The translations under genes and the position numbers were made by a program. The notes beneath the pieces are model-generated. The model was not told where the DNA came from. It did no database searches and was given only the letters and a program-made list of their open reading frames with translations. Positions 11,546 to 21,725 of a stretch of DNA of 64,000 nt are shown here, in pieces (position 1 is the stretch's first letter; each line of letters begins with the position of its first letter). The stretch covers positions 70,361,455 to 70,425,454 of the forward strand of contig CM022948.1 of NCBI GenBank assembly GCA_012931725.1. The letters are read 5' to 3'. Origin of the DNA: Litsea cubeba (lineage: Eukaryota > Streptophyta > Magnoliopsida > Laurales > Lauraceae).

Positions 11546-11691
11546 CTGATTTTGGTCCATTTCCAACAACCTGTAGCACAGGTCCTGAAAGGAGATCAAC
11601 AGGGGTACGACCTTTAGAATCCTCCAACACAAGGGATGCACCAGATTGAAGAAGAACACTTGCCACAGCAAGATGCCCAAAATGCAGAGCC
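11546..11691 (-). pseudogene. Captured ankyrin-repeat exon of the same ankyrin/RCC1 protein
   Basis: On minus an ATCACTACAG acceptor precedes 146 bases encoding ALHFGHLAVASVLLQSGA, then LEDSKGRTPVDLLSGPV, a canonical ankyrin repeat. A TCAG|GTATG donor follows. The plant family with ankyrin repeats directly before RCC1 blades has exactly this order, so this exon, the intron and the RCC1 exon came from one source gene with intron retained. The incoming phase is 2, the same as the outgoing phase of the L6 exon at 12530-12792. Confidence 0.8.
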
Positions 11692-11696
11692 CTGTA

Positions 11697-11830
11697 GTGA
11701 TAAGTTCAACAAATAAATTCAAGGATAGAATTCTATAAAGGATAAGTTCAACAAATAAATTCTATAAAGTTTATAGAATTCAAGGATAAGTTCAACAAAT
11801 AAATTACAAACCCTATAGTGAAGCGAAATC
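11697..11830. repeat. Tandem repeat GGATAAGTTCAACAAATAAATT
   Basis: Three copies of a block of about 23 bases, GATAAGTTCAACAAATAAAT, are spaced by AATTC-AAGGATAG variants just upstream (minus sense) of the ankyrin exon. At its far end a CCCTATAGTGA resembles the CCCTGTAGTGA at the exon border, suggesting a local duplication. Confidence 0.65.
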
Positions 11831-12529
11831 CCCGGTGAGAGTGAAGTTACAGCTATCATGCTCTCCCTTGGCTGATTCTGGCCGATTGACAACGCTAACC
11901 AGGTGGGGAAAATGGCAAGCAGCATCATTCGGAAAGCTTATACATCAAACGACATGCACATTATATAAAAAAAAACTATACCTAATTAATCACATCTATT
12001 TAAAGCCGCAATTAGGACTATCTCATAAAAAAATAGATAAAAATAAAACAAAAAGGGGCAAATACTTGGTTCCTTGGGCCATGCCATGTTTGAACTCTTC
12101 AAACCAATTTCCATAGAAAAGGAAGAGGTTAAGGATTTGGTAAATGAGAAGGATGGAAATTTCAGCTACGTGGACAGATATGATCTAACTTTCGTCTAAA
12201 TTTCAGTCAGTTAATTTCTTTATTCACCATGCCTCTTTTCTCTTTTGCTCTGACCATTAAAACTCATTCCTCCCCTTTCAAATGCTCTATCACTTGATAA
12301 GAACAGTGGCCTAACAAGAGAGAGGATCAATGGGTGGGCTCTAGCACATTACCAATTCAGATCTCAATGAATGCCATACAATGCACATATCTTCATTGTG
12401 GTGGGTTACAAGAGTTGGAGACACATGATAATAAAAAAACCAAGTCTGAAATTTTACCAAAACCCAAAGAACCAACAACCTGAATGGATTTGGATTAGAG
12501 TATAGAATTGAAAAAAAAAAAAAAAAAAC
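11831..12529. other. CACTA-1 interior between ankyrin and L6 exons, no certain gene
   Basis: This would be the intron of any L6-ankyrin chimera. A plus-strand stretch at about 12075-12190 reads as coding-like (EEVKDLVNEKDGNFSYVDR) and ends at a stop, loosely like the C-terminal part of SABATH methyltransferases. I do not trust that enough to call it. Confidence 0.35.
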
Positions 12530-12792
12530 CTGAGCTTGGTGGGTTTGTGCTTGCGGTGATTGAGGATGGGCTTTTTGACGTCGTCTGCTGGGTAGAACTT
12601 GGGGGGTTTTTCCTGGGGTTTTGGGGCCGAGGGCTTTGGCTCGTGGCGAGGGAAGACGCCGCCGTTCTTGGCCTTGATTGCCCAGAGGCCTCGTTTGTGG
12701 TACATTTTCGACCGAGAGAACTTGCCCACGCCTTGAATCAGATTAGGGTTCCTGCTGCCCGTCCTTGGCGTCCTCTCTTTTCCTGCTGCCAT
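12530..12792 (-). pseudogene. Captured first exon of 60S ribosomal protein L6
   Basis: On minus the exon starts at an ATG (12792, context GCAGCCATGGCAG) and encodes MAAGKERTPRTGSRNPNLIQ, then GVGKFSRSKMYHKRGLWAIK and on to KPILNHRKHKPTKL. This is the N-terminal part of plant eL6. It breaks at CTCAG|GTTTTT after codon 87 plus two bases, a normal donor. No other L6 exon is present. The full protein would be about 230 residues, so this cannot make L6. It lies between CACTA-1 termini, downstream of a leader-like GA/CT-rich region. Confidence 0.85.
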
Positions 12793-13110
12793 GGCTGCTC
12801 TCTGCTGCTTCTTCTTCTTCTGCTTCCGCTGTTGCTGCTCAGAAACCCTAGAAATGACCCCAATGGAAACCCTAATCCCTCTATACTACTCTTTATATGC
12901 AAAAATCAAGACAGAGAGCGAGACAGAGAGCGAGAGAGAGAGGGGAAGAGCAGATCGAGAGAGAGAGAGACAGCGAGATCGAGCGCAGAGAGATAGAGAG
13001 ATCGCGCGAGAGAGAGAAACAGGAGAGTGAGCAGAGAGAGTGAGACAGAGAGCAGGAGAAAAAAGAAAAGAAAAGAAAAGAGGGAAAAGAGGGCACTGGG
13101 CGGGAGAGGG
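12793..13110 (-). promoter_or_regulatory. CT-rich (minus sense) leader or promoter region upstream of the L6 exon
   Basis: Directly upstream of the captured L6 ATG the minus strand is a CT repeat tract (GAGAGA on plus, 12900-13050) with the TTAGGGTTT-like motif AACCCTA on plus. Both are typical of promoters and 5' leaders of plant ribosomal-protein genes. The promoter may have been captured with the exon. This is inference. Confidence 0.45.
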
Positions 13111-13914
13111 AGAAAAAATGTGAAAATTTAATCCCACTAATTTTGGTCGCAAAAGAAATAAAATTTTTATATGTAAAAATTATTTTATTTTTATTATTTC
13201 AAAACATAAAGTCTACCAACCTTTAAACGTTGGTAATAAATATTTCGATGCTAATTTTCGTCGATAAAAAAAAATCGATAAAGGACTCTGATTTTTAATT
13301 TTCCTAAAAATAGAGTTAAACATTACCAATGTTTTACAAAAAAAGCCGCTAAACGTTCATTTTACTGACGTCATATAATTCGTCGATAATAATATAGTCT
13401 TACCAGGATAAAATAAAAATAAAAAAAGATTTTCCAACACTTAGGCTCGAAAATGGCCTGCCGGGGGTCCTGAACGAGTAACGGGGTGAGGGGTGCAAGG
13501 ACAGTGGGGTGCCTTGTGGTGCACAGTGAATGATGACAGGCTGATTTAATATGTGTGGCACAGTGGCAGTGTTGGATTGGAGGGCAACCATAAATAAAGA
13601 GGCTTGTTAAATCTTCCATCTATAAAAACTCACTCTATGAGATGTTACTTGCCACCAGATTAGAAGGAATGAAATTAAGTGATAAATATGAAAGTAATGA
13701 ACAATTTGGGTCAATGCTTTTGATCGAGTGGCTAACAAATTTAAATGTGGCCCCTTTTTATAAAAACCTACTAAATGAAAACCTCTTTTTTTTAATAGAA
13801 ATGTAATGCTATAGAACGCAAGATCTTGTTATTAAAAGGAGAAAGTAAACTATTAAAATGGCATGTTCATCTAAAGAATGCACGAAGCCCACTCAAGATG
13901 ATACAGTAAATATT
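13111..13914. other. CACTA-1 region without recognised gene
   Basis: AT-rich, with short inverted motifs such as AACGTTTAAACGTT-like pairs near 13220 and CGTCGATAA near 13260 and 13380. No open frame of interest. Confidence 0.4.
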
Positions 13915-15060
13915 TATTGGTGACGAAATTTTTTCGTCTTCCATAACTTATCCTTTTTGGTAACGAATTACGTTCGTCTCAAAAATAAATTATATTTTGT
14001 GACAAAAATATTCGTCTCCAATGAGCTAAAATAATTCACCCCACAACTTATTCTTCCGAGATAAAATAATATTTGTCGCCCATTTAACAGGAAGATGAAT
14101 GGCATGATGTAGTGTTAATTGGTGACGAAATATTTTCGTCTTCCATAACTTATCCTTATTAGTGACGAATTACGTTCATCGTAAAAGCAAATTATATTTT
14201 GTGATAAAAATGTTCGTCTCCAATGAGTTAAATAATTCGCGCCAATACAAATGAAATCGGCGCCTTATTTTGGTGATGAAATATTTTTGTCTTCCATAAC
14301 TTATCCTTATTAGTGACGAATTACGTTCGTCGCAAAAAAAATTAAAAATATTTTGTGACAAAAATGTTCGTCTCCAATGAGCTAAAATAATTTGCCCACA
14401 ACTTATTTTTCTGAGATAAAAATATATTTGTCGTCCATTTAACAGAAAGATGAAACGACATGTTGGAGTGTTTATTGGTGACGAAATGTTTTTGTCTTCC
14501 ATAACTTATCATTCTTAGAGACGAATTACGTTCGTCGCAAAAATAAATTATATTTTGTGACAATAATGTTCGTCTCCAATGAGTTAAAATAATTCGCGTC
14601 ACCGCAAATGAAATTGGCGCTTTATTTTGGTGACGAAATATTTTCGTCTTCCATAACTTATCATTATTAGTGACGAATTACGTTCGTCGCAAAAATAAAT
14701 TATATTTTATGACAAAAATGTTCGTCTTCAATGAGCTAAAATTATTTGTGCCATCGCAAATGAAATTGGCGCCTTATTTTGGTGACGAAATATTTTCGTC
14801 TTCCATAACTTATTCTTATTAGTAACGAATTACGTTCGTCGCAAAAAATATATATATTTTTTGTGACAAAAATGTTCGTCTCCAATGAGCTAAAATAATT
14901 AGCGTCAATGCAAATGAAGTTGGCGCCATATTTTTGCAGATGAAATTTTGTTTTCGTCTCCTATACTTTTGAAAAAAATTAAAACAAACGACAAAATTTA
15001 TATTTCGTCCTCTTTAGGTGTTCTTTTAAGACAAAAAAAAATTTCGTCATCGAATTTCGT
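13915..15060. repeat. CACTA-1 right subterminal tandem array
   Basis: At least six copies of a block starting TGACGAAATATTTTCGTCTT lie at about 13921, 14121, 14271, 14478, 14632 and 14782. Spacing alternates roughly 200, 150, 207, 154 and 150 bases. Each block contains several GACGAA/TTCGTC elements. These are the expected subterminal binding sites. The long units carry an extra AACAG-GAAGATGAA...TGTAGTGTT segment. Confidence 0.85.
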
Positions 15061-15086
15061 CACAACAGCCTAGATTTCTTGTAGTG

Positions 15087-15764
15087 AGTTCTGTCAAATC
15101 TTTAGGTTTGAAGTAGAACTTCAGGTTCATAATAATTTATCAGAACTTCTGTATCTATCAAATCTTCATGGTTGAATTAGAACTTCTGGTTCTAACAATT
15201 GATCAAAACTTCGTGTTTTAACAATTGATCAGAACTTCTGGTTCTGTCAAATCTTTAGGTTTGAAGTAGAACTTCTAGTTCTAACAATTTATCAAAACTT
15301 TTGGTTCTATCAAATCTTCAGGTTTGAAGTAGAACTTCAGGTTCGTGATTGCAGTCCAGAACTTGTTCGTCGATCGGAGGTCGGATGAAGAAGTTATGGA
15401 CTCCCTGGCGGCTCTAGCACGTGACCTAAGGCAAGAGAGGAAAGAAGAAAAAAAATGAAAAAAGTTTGACTCCCTGACGGCTTGGAACAGAAGTTGTAAA
15501 GGGTGATTTGTTGATGCACGCACTTCGAGGCAAGGTGATGGGAAAATTGTGTTGCACGCAAACCAAATCACTCAAAGAAATTGCTTCAGAACAATGAAGC
15601 ATGAAGAAAGTTGAGGCAGGCTTTGCAAAAATGAGGAATGCATTGAGTTTCTTTTCTTTTGCACGCAAATCGATTCAAAGTGAGACTTTTTTCTTTGGGC
15701 TTGGTGATCTCACTAATGCACGGTAAGAGCATAGCTACGGAATGCAATCATTTTTTTTTTCTAT
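15087..15764 (-). repeat. Copia-A leader with tandem repeats
   Basis: From 15087 to about 15350 there are five or six degenerate copies of a unit built on GGTTTGAAGTAGAACTTC and GTTCTnnCAAATCTT, continuing the repeat seen left of CACTA-1. The rest (15350-15764) should be the untranslated leader of Copia-A. It has no gag-like frame. Confidence 0.6.
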
Positions 15765-15780
15765 GGCTTCGTGCTGATAA
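15765..15780 (-). other. Primer-binding site of Copia-A
   Basis: Directly downstream of the 5' LTR, the minus strand reads TTATCAGCACGAAGCC. Its position fits a primer-binding site, though it is not the usual TGGTATCAGAGC. Confidence 0.5.
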
Positions 15781-15781
15781 C

Positions 15782-15977
15782 GTTTTATAGAAGAGAGAAA
15801 CTAAGAGAAAGAGATTAGAGGGAGAAGAGAGAGAGTTTTCTATTATATCATTAACTGTATGTAAATACAAAGAGAGAGAGCCTATTTATAGGCAAAGTAC
15901 CCTCATAATTGAGGAATCCTAATTCTAACCCTAACTCATCTAAAGTGGGCATCCACCAAGATCCATATCTCGTAACA
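15782..15977 (-). repeat. Copia-A 5' LTR
   Basis: It matches 2409-2602 along its length, including the TATTTATAGGCAAAGTACC segment that on minus supplies a TATA-like element. It ends CGTAACA just before the ATGAG duplication. Its inner border has drifted (GTTTTATAG instead of TGTTATAG). Confidence 0.88.
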
Positions 15978-16447
15978 ATGAGGACGTTTTATTTCTGTTT
16001 TCCAAATATGTCGGGGTTTGTGACTCTAATAAAGTAGATGCTTTAGCTATTTTGGAATCTCTTCTGTGTTTTTCGAGGTACTACTATGGAAAATTTATCA
16101 TGGAGAGTGATTCTTCTAATGGAGTGAGTTGGGTTCCAAACCAAAAGGCTTATCGATAGACGTTTCAGTTTCTCTACAATGAAATCCGGATATTACTCAC
16201 CACCATTAATGTTAGCTTTCCGCATAAGAGTATGTCATCAAACATGATGGCAGATGCTTTTGCCAAGCAAGGTGTTGAGAGAGTTTCCTCTTAAGAGGGT
16301 TTTATTATGTAGTTGTGGTGTGAGGGGTACATTACTCTAGTACCTCTATGTTTTTTTCCCCCTTTTTTTTTTTCTTTTCTTATTGTTTTTTATGTTTGTA
16401 TTCTATTCTTTTTCAATATAAATTACTGTTATCGATAAAAAAAAAAA
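15978..16447 (+). pseudogene. LINE (L1-type) RNase H C-terminus with 3' UTR and poly(A)
   Basis: The plus strand encodes NEDVLFLFSKYVGVCDSNK, then VDALAILESLLCFS, MESDSSNGVSWV and, after one stop, a tail with MMADAFAKQGVERVSS that ends at TAA (16292-16294). This is the RNase H-like domain at the end of plant L1 ORF2, with its Asp-Ser-Ser and Ala-Asp-Ala-Phe-Ala-Lys signatures. A T-rich 3' UTR ends in a poly(A) run at 16437-16447. Copia-A interrupted it. The internal stop shows it was already or later inactive. Confidence 0.75.
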
Positions 16448-17519
16448 GAACAAAAATATAGTAAAGTGGGCCAAGTTCATATGTATGACCGGATGTCCTA
16501 TTTTGAAAGAAGATTGGAAAGCTTGACCATTTTGAAATGTCTTTTTATTTTGTCCTGTTTTGAAAAGTCCTAGAAATTTAACCCCAATTTTGAAATTTTC
16601 CCTAAAATGAATCTATTAATTACTCCAAAAGAGTGTCTGGAAAGATGTGGAGGGTATTTGAAATTCAAAACGACTTGGTGATTTGTCATTGGCAGGGTCA
16701 GGTCGCTGCACTATATTATTGTGCAGCAACATTGTACCAAAGGTCTTTCCTTGTTTACACTGGCCAACTTCCACTCACATTAAAGTTAGGCTCACCGTAA
16801 ATTATTGTTCATGTGTATTTCTATGCTATTTTGGTCTCTTCCTTCTTTTTTTTTTTTTTAATTCAGATTGCATGTTTAACATATGATTTAGTTCAATGGT
16901 ATGCCCAACTTTCATTAGAGTGAAAATTTTCCTAGTTTCGAGACATAATGAACTGTAATTTTGAAAGGTTTTAAAATTTTAAGGTAGGACAATTTTCGCA
17001 TGAATCACATAAATTCACTCAACAAATTCTTATGGCCTGATTGTTTGCATTAGATTACATAGGAATTCAACGTCAAATAAGCACCTCGAGTACTTTAAAA
17101 AAGTGAGTGGTGACAGATATGAGATGAGAAGGGAAGGATATAAGGTGGAGAAGTAGATGAGAACTTGAATTTCCTAGTTATTGAATTACTAGAGTGGTGG
17201 CTGAGTATTCATTTCTTATCTTCGCTTGATTCAATCACCGTTAGGTTAGCATTTTTTGTCTCATTTTTACCTACTTATGGTATGAATTATCATAATTCCT
17301 ATGCATTCAATAATTATGTATTCTAATACAAACAAACATGTCCATAATAGAGAAAATGGAATCCTCTTATAGTGGGATGAGTTTCCGGGAGTTAATATTC
17401 CATGTGCTGAATGGGTCCTAAAGTTGATACTGCAAAGTTCCTCTTCTACTTAACACTGCAATATTAAAATATACGGCCCATCCACCCCCACTAACCTTCT
17501 TAGTTAAATGTTTCGTATC
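16448..17519. other. No gene seen
   Basis: AT-rich unique-looking sequence with only short chance frames. No recognisable element borders. Confidence 0.5.
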
Positions 17520-18259
17520 TGTAAGTGCACAAAAATTCATAGACCCGGGGGGTAGTGTTCTTGAGACTCACTGAGGAGGACGAAGGCTGAAGCTCCTCGT
17601 TGATGATGGAAGAACCGATGCCTGAGAACCTGGAAGAGGGAGAAGAAATAAGTCAGAGGACCTGGGCAGCGCAGGGCTCTCCGATGCCTAAGTCAGTTTA
17701 AGAACTGAACAGTAGGAGGAGATTTGGAGAAGATGGAGTTTGGGCATGGCGTACCAGAGTTATTGGCCATGGTTTTATGTATGGTGTGTTGGAACGGATG
17801 TTTGATCATCCCCTGCTTTCTGCATCTGCTCTTCCTTATATCGATAGGGAGAGTGAGAGAGTTGACTTTTGAGAGAGAGAGAAAGAGAGGAGACAGTGAG
17901 GTGGTTAGCCGTCCCATCATAGCCCACTCTGTCAGGCACTAGGGAGGTATAGTCCCATCATAGCCCTCTTTGGCGTCTGTGGACACCGATCTGTCAGGAA
18001 GCATGGGCGGTATGGGAGGCTCTGTCAGAGAGTATGGGTGGTGCCCTTATCTTGTCGCACGTGCTGTAGCGTGCATGAGCGTCCATGGGAGGACAGCTAT
18101 TAGCCCCTGCCTCGGCTAGCTCTGGCATCCTGACCGAGGTCAGAGTGTGTTGTCGAGGTCGGGGAGCCGAGGTCGGGGGCGACCTTGACTTGGCTGGAGA
18201 CCTTGCAGGGACGCCGAAGTGGAGGACCGGGATGAAGTCCTTAGCCGGGCTGCGGATGC
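17520..18259 (-). repeat. Left (3') LTR, outer part
   Basis: Aligns with 30032-30762. It has an extra stretch of about 18 bases (AAATAAGTCAGAGGAC) near 17647 that is missing on the right. It ends with TGC (18257-18259), the target duplicated by CACTA-2. Confidence 0.88.
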
Positions 18260-18284
18260 CACTACACCAAAATAGGATATTAGT

Positions 18285-18475
18285 AATGCTCAAGATTTTT
18301 GGTAAGTAACGGTTTTAAGTGTAACTAATTTCCTAACGTTTTATGGGCGTTAATATTGATTTTAAAGTGTTACATTAATTTTACTTAATTTAATAATTAT
18401 TTTGTAACGGTATGTTTAGTTTTTGTTCCACTAGTAACCGTTAGTAACCCTTACATCACTTAACATTTTACTGAT
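18285..18475. repeat. CACTA-2 left subterminal motif region
   Basis: Contains AGTAACGG, GTAACGGTA and AGTAACCGTTAGTAACC repeats in both orientations, matching the motif set at the other end of the element. Confidence 0.75.
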
Positions 18476-18484
18476 TGGCGCATA

Positions 18485-18739
18485 AAAATCCCGGTCTATT
18501 TTTCCTTCCACCATTTTTTTTCTCTCCCGCGCTCTGCCCTCCCTCGGTTTCCCTCTTATCCCTACTCATTTCTTTCTTTCCCTCCTCTCCTCTCCTCTCC
18601 ATCGTCGTCCTCTCATCTCCCTTGGTTCTTTCTTTCCCTCTTTTCTCTTCTTCCTCCCCTATTCGTCTCCTTCTCCCCTGCTGCCGAGGATGGAACTGCT
18701 CTGATCTCTGCACCAGACCCATTCAGCAGCCCTATTCAG
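18485..18739 (+). promoter_or_regulatory. Pyrimidine-rich leader exon with splice donor
   Basis: A strongly CT-rich segment on plus (CCTCTCCTCTCCTCTCC type) leads into GCAGCCCTATTCAG|GTGAGT, a near-perfect donor at 18740. It lacks a good ATG frame, so it looks like a 5' untranslated exon with promoter nearby. It points towards the captured exons. It could be a captured host promoter and leader. Confidence 0.5.
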
Positions 18740-20036
18740 GTGAGTTCTCAGCATCTTCGTCCCTGTATGTTCTCTGATCTTCTTCTCCCTTACTCTCCTC
18801 CTCCTCTCCAGCCTGACGTGGGTTTTGGTCTCGCCCAAACCAGGTCCCCCCTTCCACCTCCCAACCTCCATCTCGCCCAAAACCCATGGCCGCCTACCCT
18901 GTCTCGCCCAAACCCAGGGCATTTCTTTTTTTTGCAACCCACTCTCAATTGTTTTCTCCAACAACTTTCGAAGAAAAAATTTTTCAGACTCGAGCCTATA
19001 ATGAAATGCCCCTGCATAGATCAATGTCTCTATGTTTTGTTTTTTCATTTTTCTTGTTTGTTGCACCAATCGTAACTTATTTTTGGCAAGTTATATGCAA
19101 TGTTGGTTATTTGTGTCACTCTTTTGAATGCTTTATGGAGTTGGGTCCATAGATGATTGCCATGATGAAAGGCCAAACTATTATATCTGCTCCAGTGATT
19201 AGAATGCTTTTCTGTATTATTATTATTATTATTATTTGAAATGGTAACAAGTAAACCTGTATTTAAAAAGAGGGATTACAACATTGAATTTTGATATGAT
19301 CCCCTGCACTTGCTGTTGGTTCCTGCTATTTCTGTGGATATAATCTGAGCAGGGCACTTCTAGATTTAAACCTCATTGTGGTAGAAGGAACTAAAGTGTC
19401 TGCCCTATTACATTGCATCTTGACTTGGTCCTATGATTCAAAATTAAATAATGAGTTGACCCAGTTGTCAAGCGTTTGCAATTGCCTGTTTGAATCCCTA
19501 GTTTGGAATTCAATATTTTTCATTAAAATGAAACACTATAATCTCCCTAACATATAAATTCGATACATTCCCTACCATTCAACCCTCTGTTGAACAGGCT
19601 TTATAAAAAAAAAATGGAAAAACTTCATCTAATAATAAAATTTCACATGATTGGGAATTCAAGGGAACTAAATTTCCCACTTAATTGGATGGTGTGCTCC
19701 ACTAGTGGCACAACAACATAAGATGATGTTGTGAAAGCAGCCATAAAGTATGTTACTTCTTTTATTGGTTGTATATTTACTTATAGTGTTTCCTGTGCAA
19801 AAGATTCATGTCTTAAAATGATGAATCATACTTCTCTTTTATATACCTTTATTCAGTTTTTTTTTTTTTAAATCTCAAAATGAACTTTCTCTATGTATAA
19901 TACATTCCATAGAGAAGAAGGTACCAGTAGGCATCATCATCATTGTTGGCACACACCCAAAAAATGTACCAGTAGTCATTTATTAGCTAATCATAATCAT
20001 CATTGTCAGGAGTTAGCTGATGTGTTCTGTTTGCAG
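18740..20036. other. CACTA-2 interior (intron-like), no gene assigned
   Basis: Contains short open frames only. An ATT microsatellite lies at about 19217-19236. It would be intron between the leader exon and the first exon-like fragment. Confidence 0.4.
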
Positions 20037-20128
20037 TATTTGGATCAACCAGGAGTTAGCTTCTGCTTCAAAACATCTTATGATGAAAATGCAATCACAA
20101 ATGCCATTGAGATTTATGATAGTTCCAG
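20037..20128 (+). pseudogene. Exon-like captured fragment, unidentified (YLDQPGVSFCFK)
   Basis: A TTCTGTTTGCAG acceptor precedes 92 bases encoding YLDQPGVSFCFKTSYDEN and AITNAIEIYDSS, then AG|GTATGC. The splice borders and coding character are good. I do not recognise the source. Confidence 0.45.
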
Positions 20129-20332
20129 GTATGCTGTTTGGTTTGAAAGATTTTCTTCCATTACAATGTGTGGAAGCTAATGTGACATGTATTTAATCAA
20201 TGGTGCTGTTCACTTCATTGTTTATTGTTTTGCTTCCTATTAATTTATCTGTTGTTTTGACCAAGTGTACTTACGGTTCAATAATCACCCACCCAACATG
20301 TATTGGTTCTTTGAACCCTAGTTGTGAATCCC

Positions 20333-20333
<1 letters not shown>

Positions 20334-20372
<39 letters not shown>
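20334..20372. repeat. Homopolymer of 39 C
   Basis: An uninterrupted C run of 39 bases, as given in this sequence. Exact length is often unreliable in assemblies. The opposite strand is a G run able to form quadruplex structures. Confidence 0.85.
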
Positions 20373-21173
20373 ATTTTCATGTATTGCTGACATTGAACTA
20401 AATTGGTTCAAAATTCATAAATGATGTAGTGTATCACCTGATGCATACAAATACATTTCAGTTATTGTATGGAGATTTGTCATGAGTTTATATTTTGAAC
20501 CTGTTAGCATTTCCCTGATGTTGTAGGATGCATATTGGGTGGTTTATTGAACATCTTGTGATGGACTGATTTAATTAAGGCAACTTCTCAAACGAATTTG
20601 TATGCCGGATCTTATCTTTGTGTACTTGTCCAAGCTTCTGGATATTATGAGAGTGCTTCCACAGTATCATTTCACTAATTTTGTTTCCTTACTTTGTTCA
20701 ACTGGAACTTTCATTTATTTGAATTTGCTTTAATTTACCAAGTTGTATATCATGTAGCCAGATTTAATTAGAGCAAGTTCTAACCAAGTAGCTTTGGGAA
20801 AATGGTTGTCGGAGAATTTGTTCGATACAATGTTATTACATATAGAGAGCACAAAATTTGTTCAGGCCAAGGAATTTGTGAAGGATTGATCTAGCTTTGG
20901 TCTTCTAGAATTGGGATTTGATTTGTGCTTGGAAAAGAGTCCCTTCAAAAGCATTTGGACATTGGAATATGGGTTTATAGATTATGAACCACTTTAGTGG
21001 ATGTTGTTTAATTTTTTCACTTGAGTTATTTGACACTTAAAACAGGTTAATAGAAGTTTATATTTAACTACTATGAAGAAGCTGTGTATTTATAGAAGAA
21101 AATTAATACAAGCATACATTGCTTTCATTCATTTTGATAAATTAAAAATGTCTTATTATCATCAGTTAAAACA
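20373..21173. other. CACTA-2 interior, no gene assigned
   Basis: AT-rich sequence without recognised exons. Confidence 0.4.
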
Positions 21174-21440
21174 GGGTGGTGCAGCAGGTGGGCAGCATGT
21201 GGGCTGTGCAGGGTGGGTGTGTGCAGGGTGGTGCAGCAGGTGGTCGGGTGTGTGCAGGGTGGTGCAGCAGGTGGGTTGTCCAGGTGGGTGTGTGTAGGGT
21301 GGTGCAGCAGGTGGGCTGTGCTGCGTGGGTGTGTGCAGGGTGGTGCAGCAGGTGGGCATTTCATAGGTGGTGCAGCAGGTGGGCAGGTGGATGTGCAGGT
21401 GGTGGAAGAAGAGGAGGCAGTGGGTGTCCAGGTGGATGAC
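21174..21440. repeat. G-rich minisatellite (GGGTGGTGCAGCAGGTGGG)
   Basis: Seven or so degenerate copies of a unit with core GGTGCAGCAGGTGGGC and GGGTGTGTGCAGG, spaced about 40-60 bases apart. Because the units are nearly free of stops, long frames appear on both strands, but these are repeat artefacts. Confidence 0.85.
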
Positions 21441-21571
21441 TTTTTTGTATTTTATTTTTCTCCATAAACATCAATAGATATGCTGTTTGTGGAAAATTTC
21501 TCCATCAGTCCTAAGGCATGGACTGGTCTCATTTTATGGTTTATATTGGCACCTGTTGATCTATTATGCAG

Positions 21572-21636
21572 GTACTTGGGACTGATTTTGCAATTATACT
21601 TCTAAATCTTGGCCAGCGGCAACATGGTGAAATCAG
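21572..21636 (+). pseudogene. Exon-like captured fragment, unidentified (VLGTDFAIILLNLG)
   Basis: A CTATTATGCAG acceptor precedes 65 bases encoding VLGTDFAIILLNLGQRQHGE, followed by ATCAG|GTAGAT. The source is not recognised. The exon at 21726 probably belongs with it. Confidence 0.4.
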
Positions 21637-21725
21637 GTAGATGCTTTGGTGATTTTAAGATTTTCCATTTTGTACCACAAAGATCCTTTATTTTATTATA
21701 TTTTATTGCCATGCATACTGTGTAG

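Larger units (their letters stand above)
8279..15086 (-). mobile_element. CACTA-1: gene-capturing non-autonomous CACTA transposon, TSD AGT
   Basis: Terminal inverted repeats begin CACTATAAGAAA (left) and, on the opposite strand at the right end, CACTACAAGAAA. The flanking 3-bp duplication AGT is at 8276-8278 and 15087-15089. GACGAA/TTCGTC motifs crowd both subterminal regions, as binding-site arrays do in En/Spm-type elements. No transposase frame is visible. The interior holds host exons on the minus strand: ribosomal protein L6 exon 1, an ankyrin and an RCC1 exon, and two unidentified exon-like pieces. The strand given is that of the captured exons. Confidence 0.92.
2409..15977 (-). mobile_element. 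Copia-A: degenerate Ty1/Copia retrotransposon with nested insertions, TSD ATGAG
   Basis: Matching LTRs of about 195 bp lie at 2409-2602 and 15782-15977. The flanking 5-bp duplication ATGAG is at 2404-2408 and 15978-15982. Coding remnants are on the minus strand in Copia order: protease, integrase, reverse transcriptase, RNase H towards lower coordinates. The native element would be only about 5.3 kb; the rest is a solo LTR (6260-7714) and CACTA-1 (8279-15086). I found no gag, so it was either lost or was never present. Frameshifts and stops break the polyprotein, so the element is dead. It sits inside a LINE RNase H relic. Confidence 0.9.

Noticed and set aside
12075..12199. SABATH methyltransferase C-terminal fragment on plus
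   Set aside because: Only a loose resemblance in about 20 residues, on the opposite strand to the other captured exons.
10834..12792. Functional ribosomal protein L6 gene or functional ankyrin/RCC1 gene
   Set aside because: Only one L6 exon and two ankyrin/RCC1 exons are present, all between CACTA-1 ends; neither native protein could be made.
12886..13152. Ser/Leu/Arg-rich frames on both strands
   Set aside because: They run through GAGAGA repeats and are simple-sequence artefacts.
18468..19075. Frames of 75-136 codons around the CT-rich leader of CACTA-2
   Set aside because: Low-complexity reading of a pyrimidine tract on both strands; no ATG with good context on the sense strand.
21073..21467. 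Overlapping frames rich in Cys, Gly, Trp, Val and, on the other strand, His, Pro and Thr
   Set aside because: By-products of the G-rich minisatellite.
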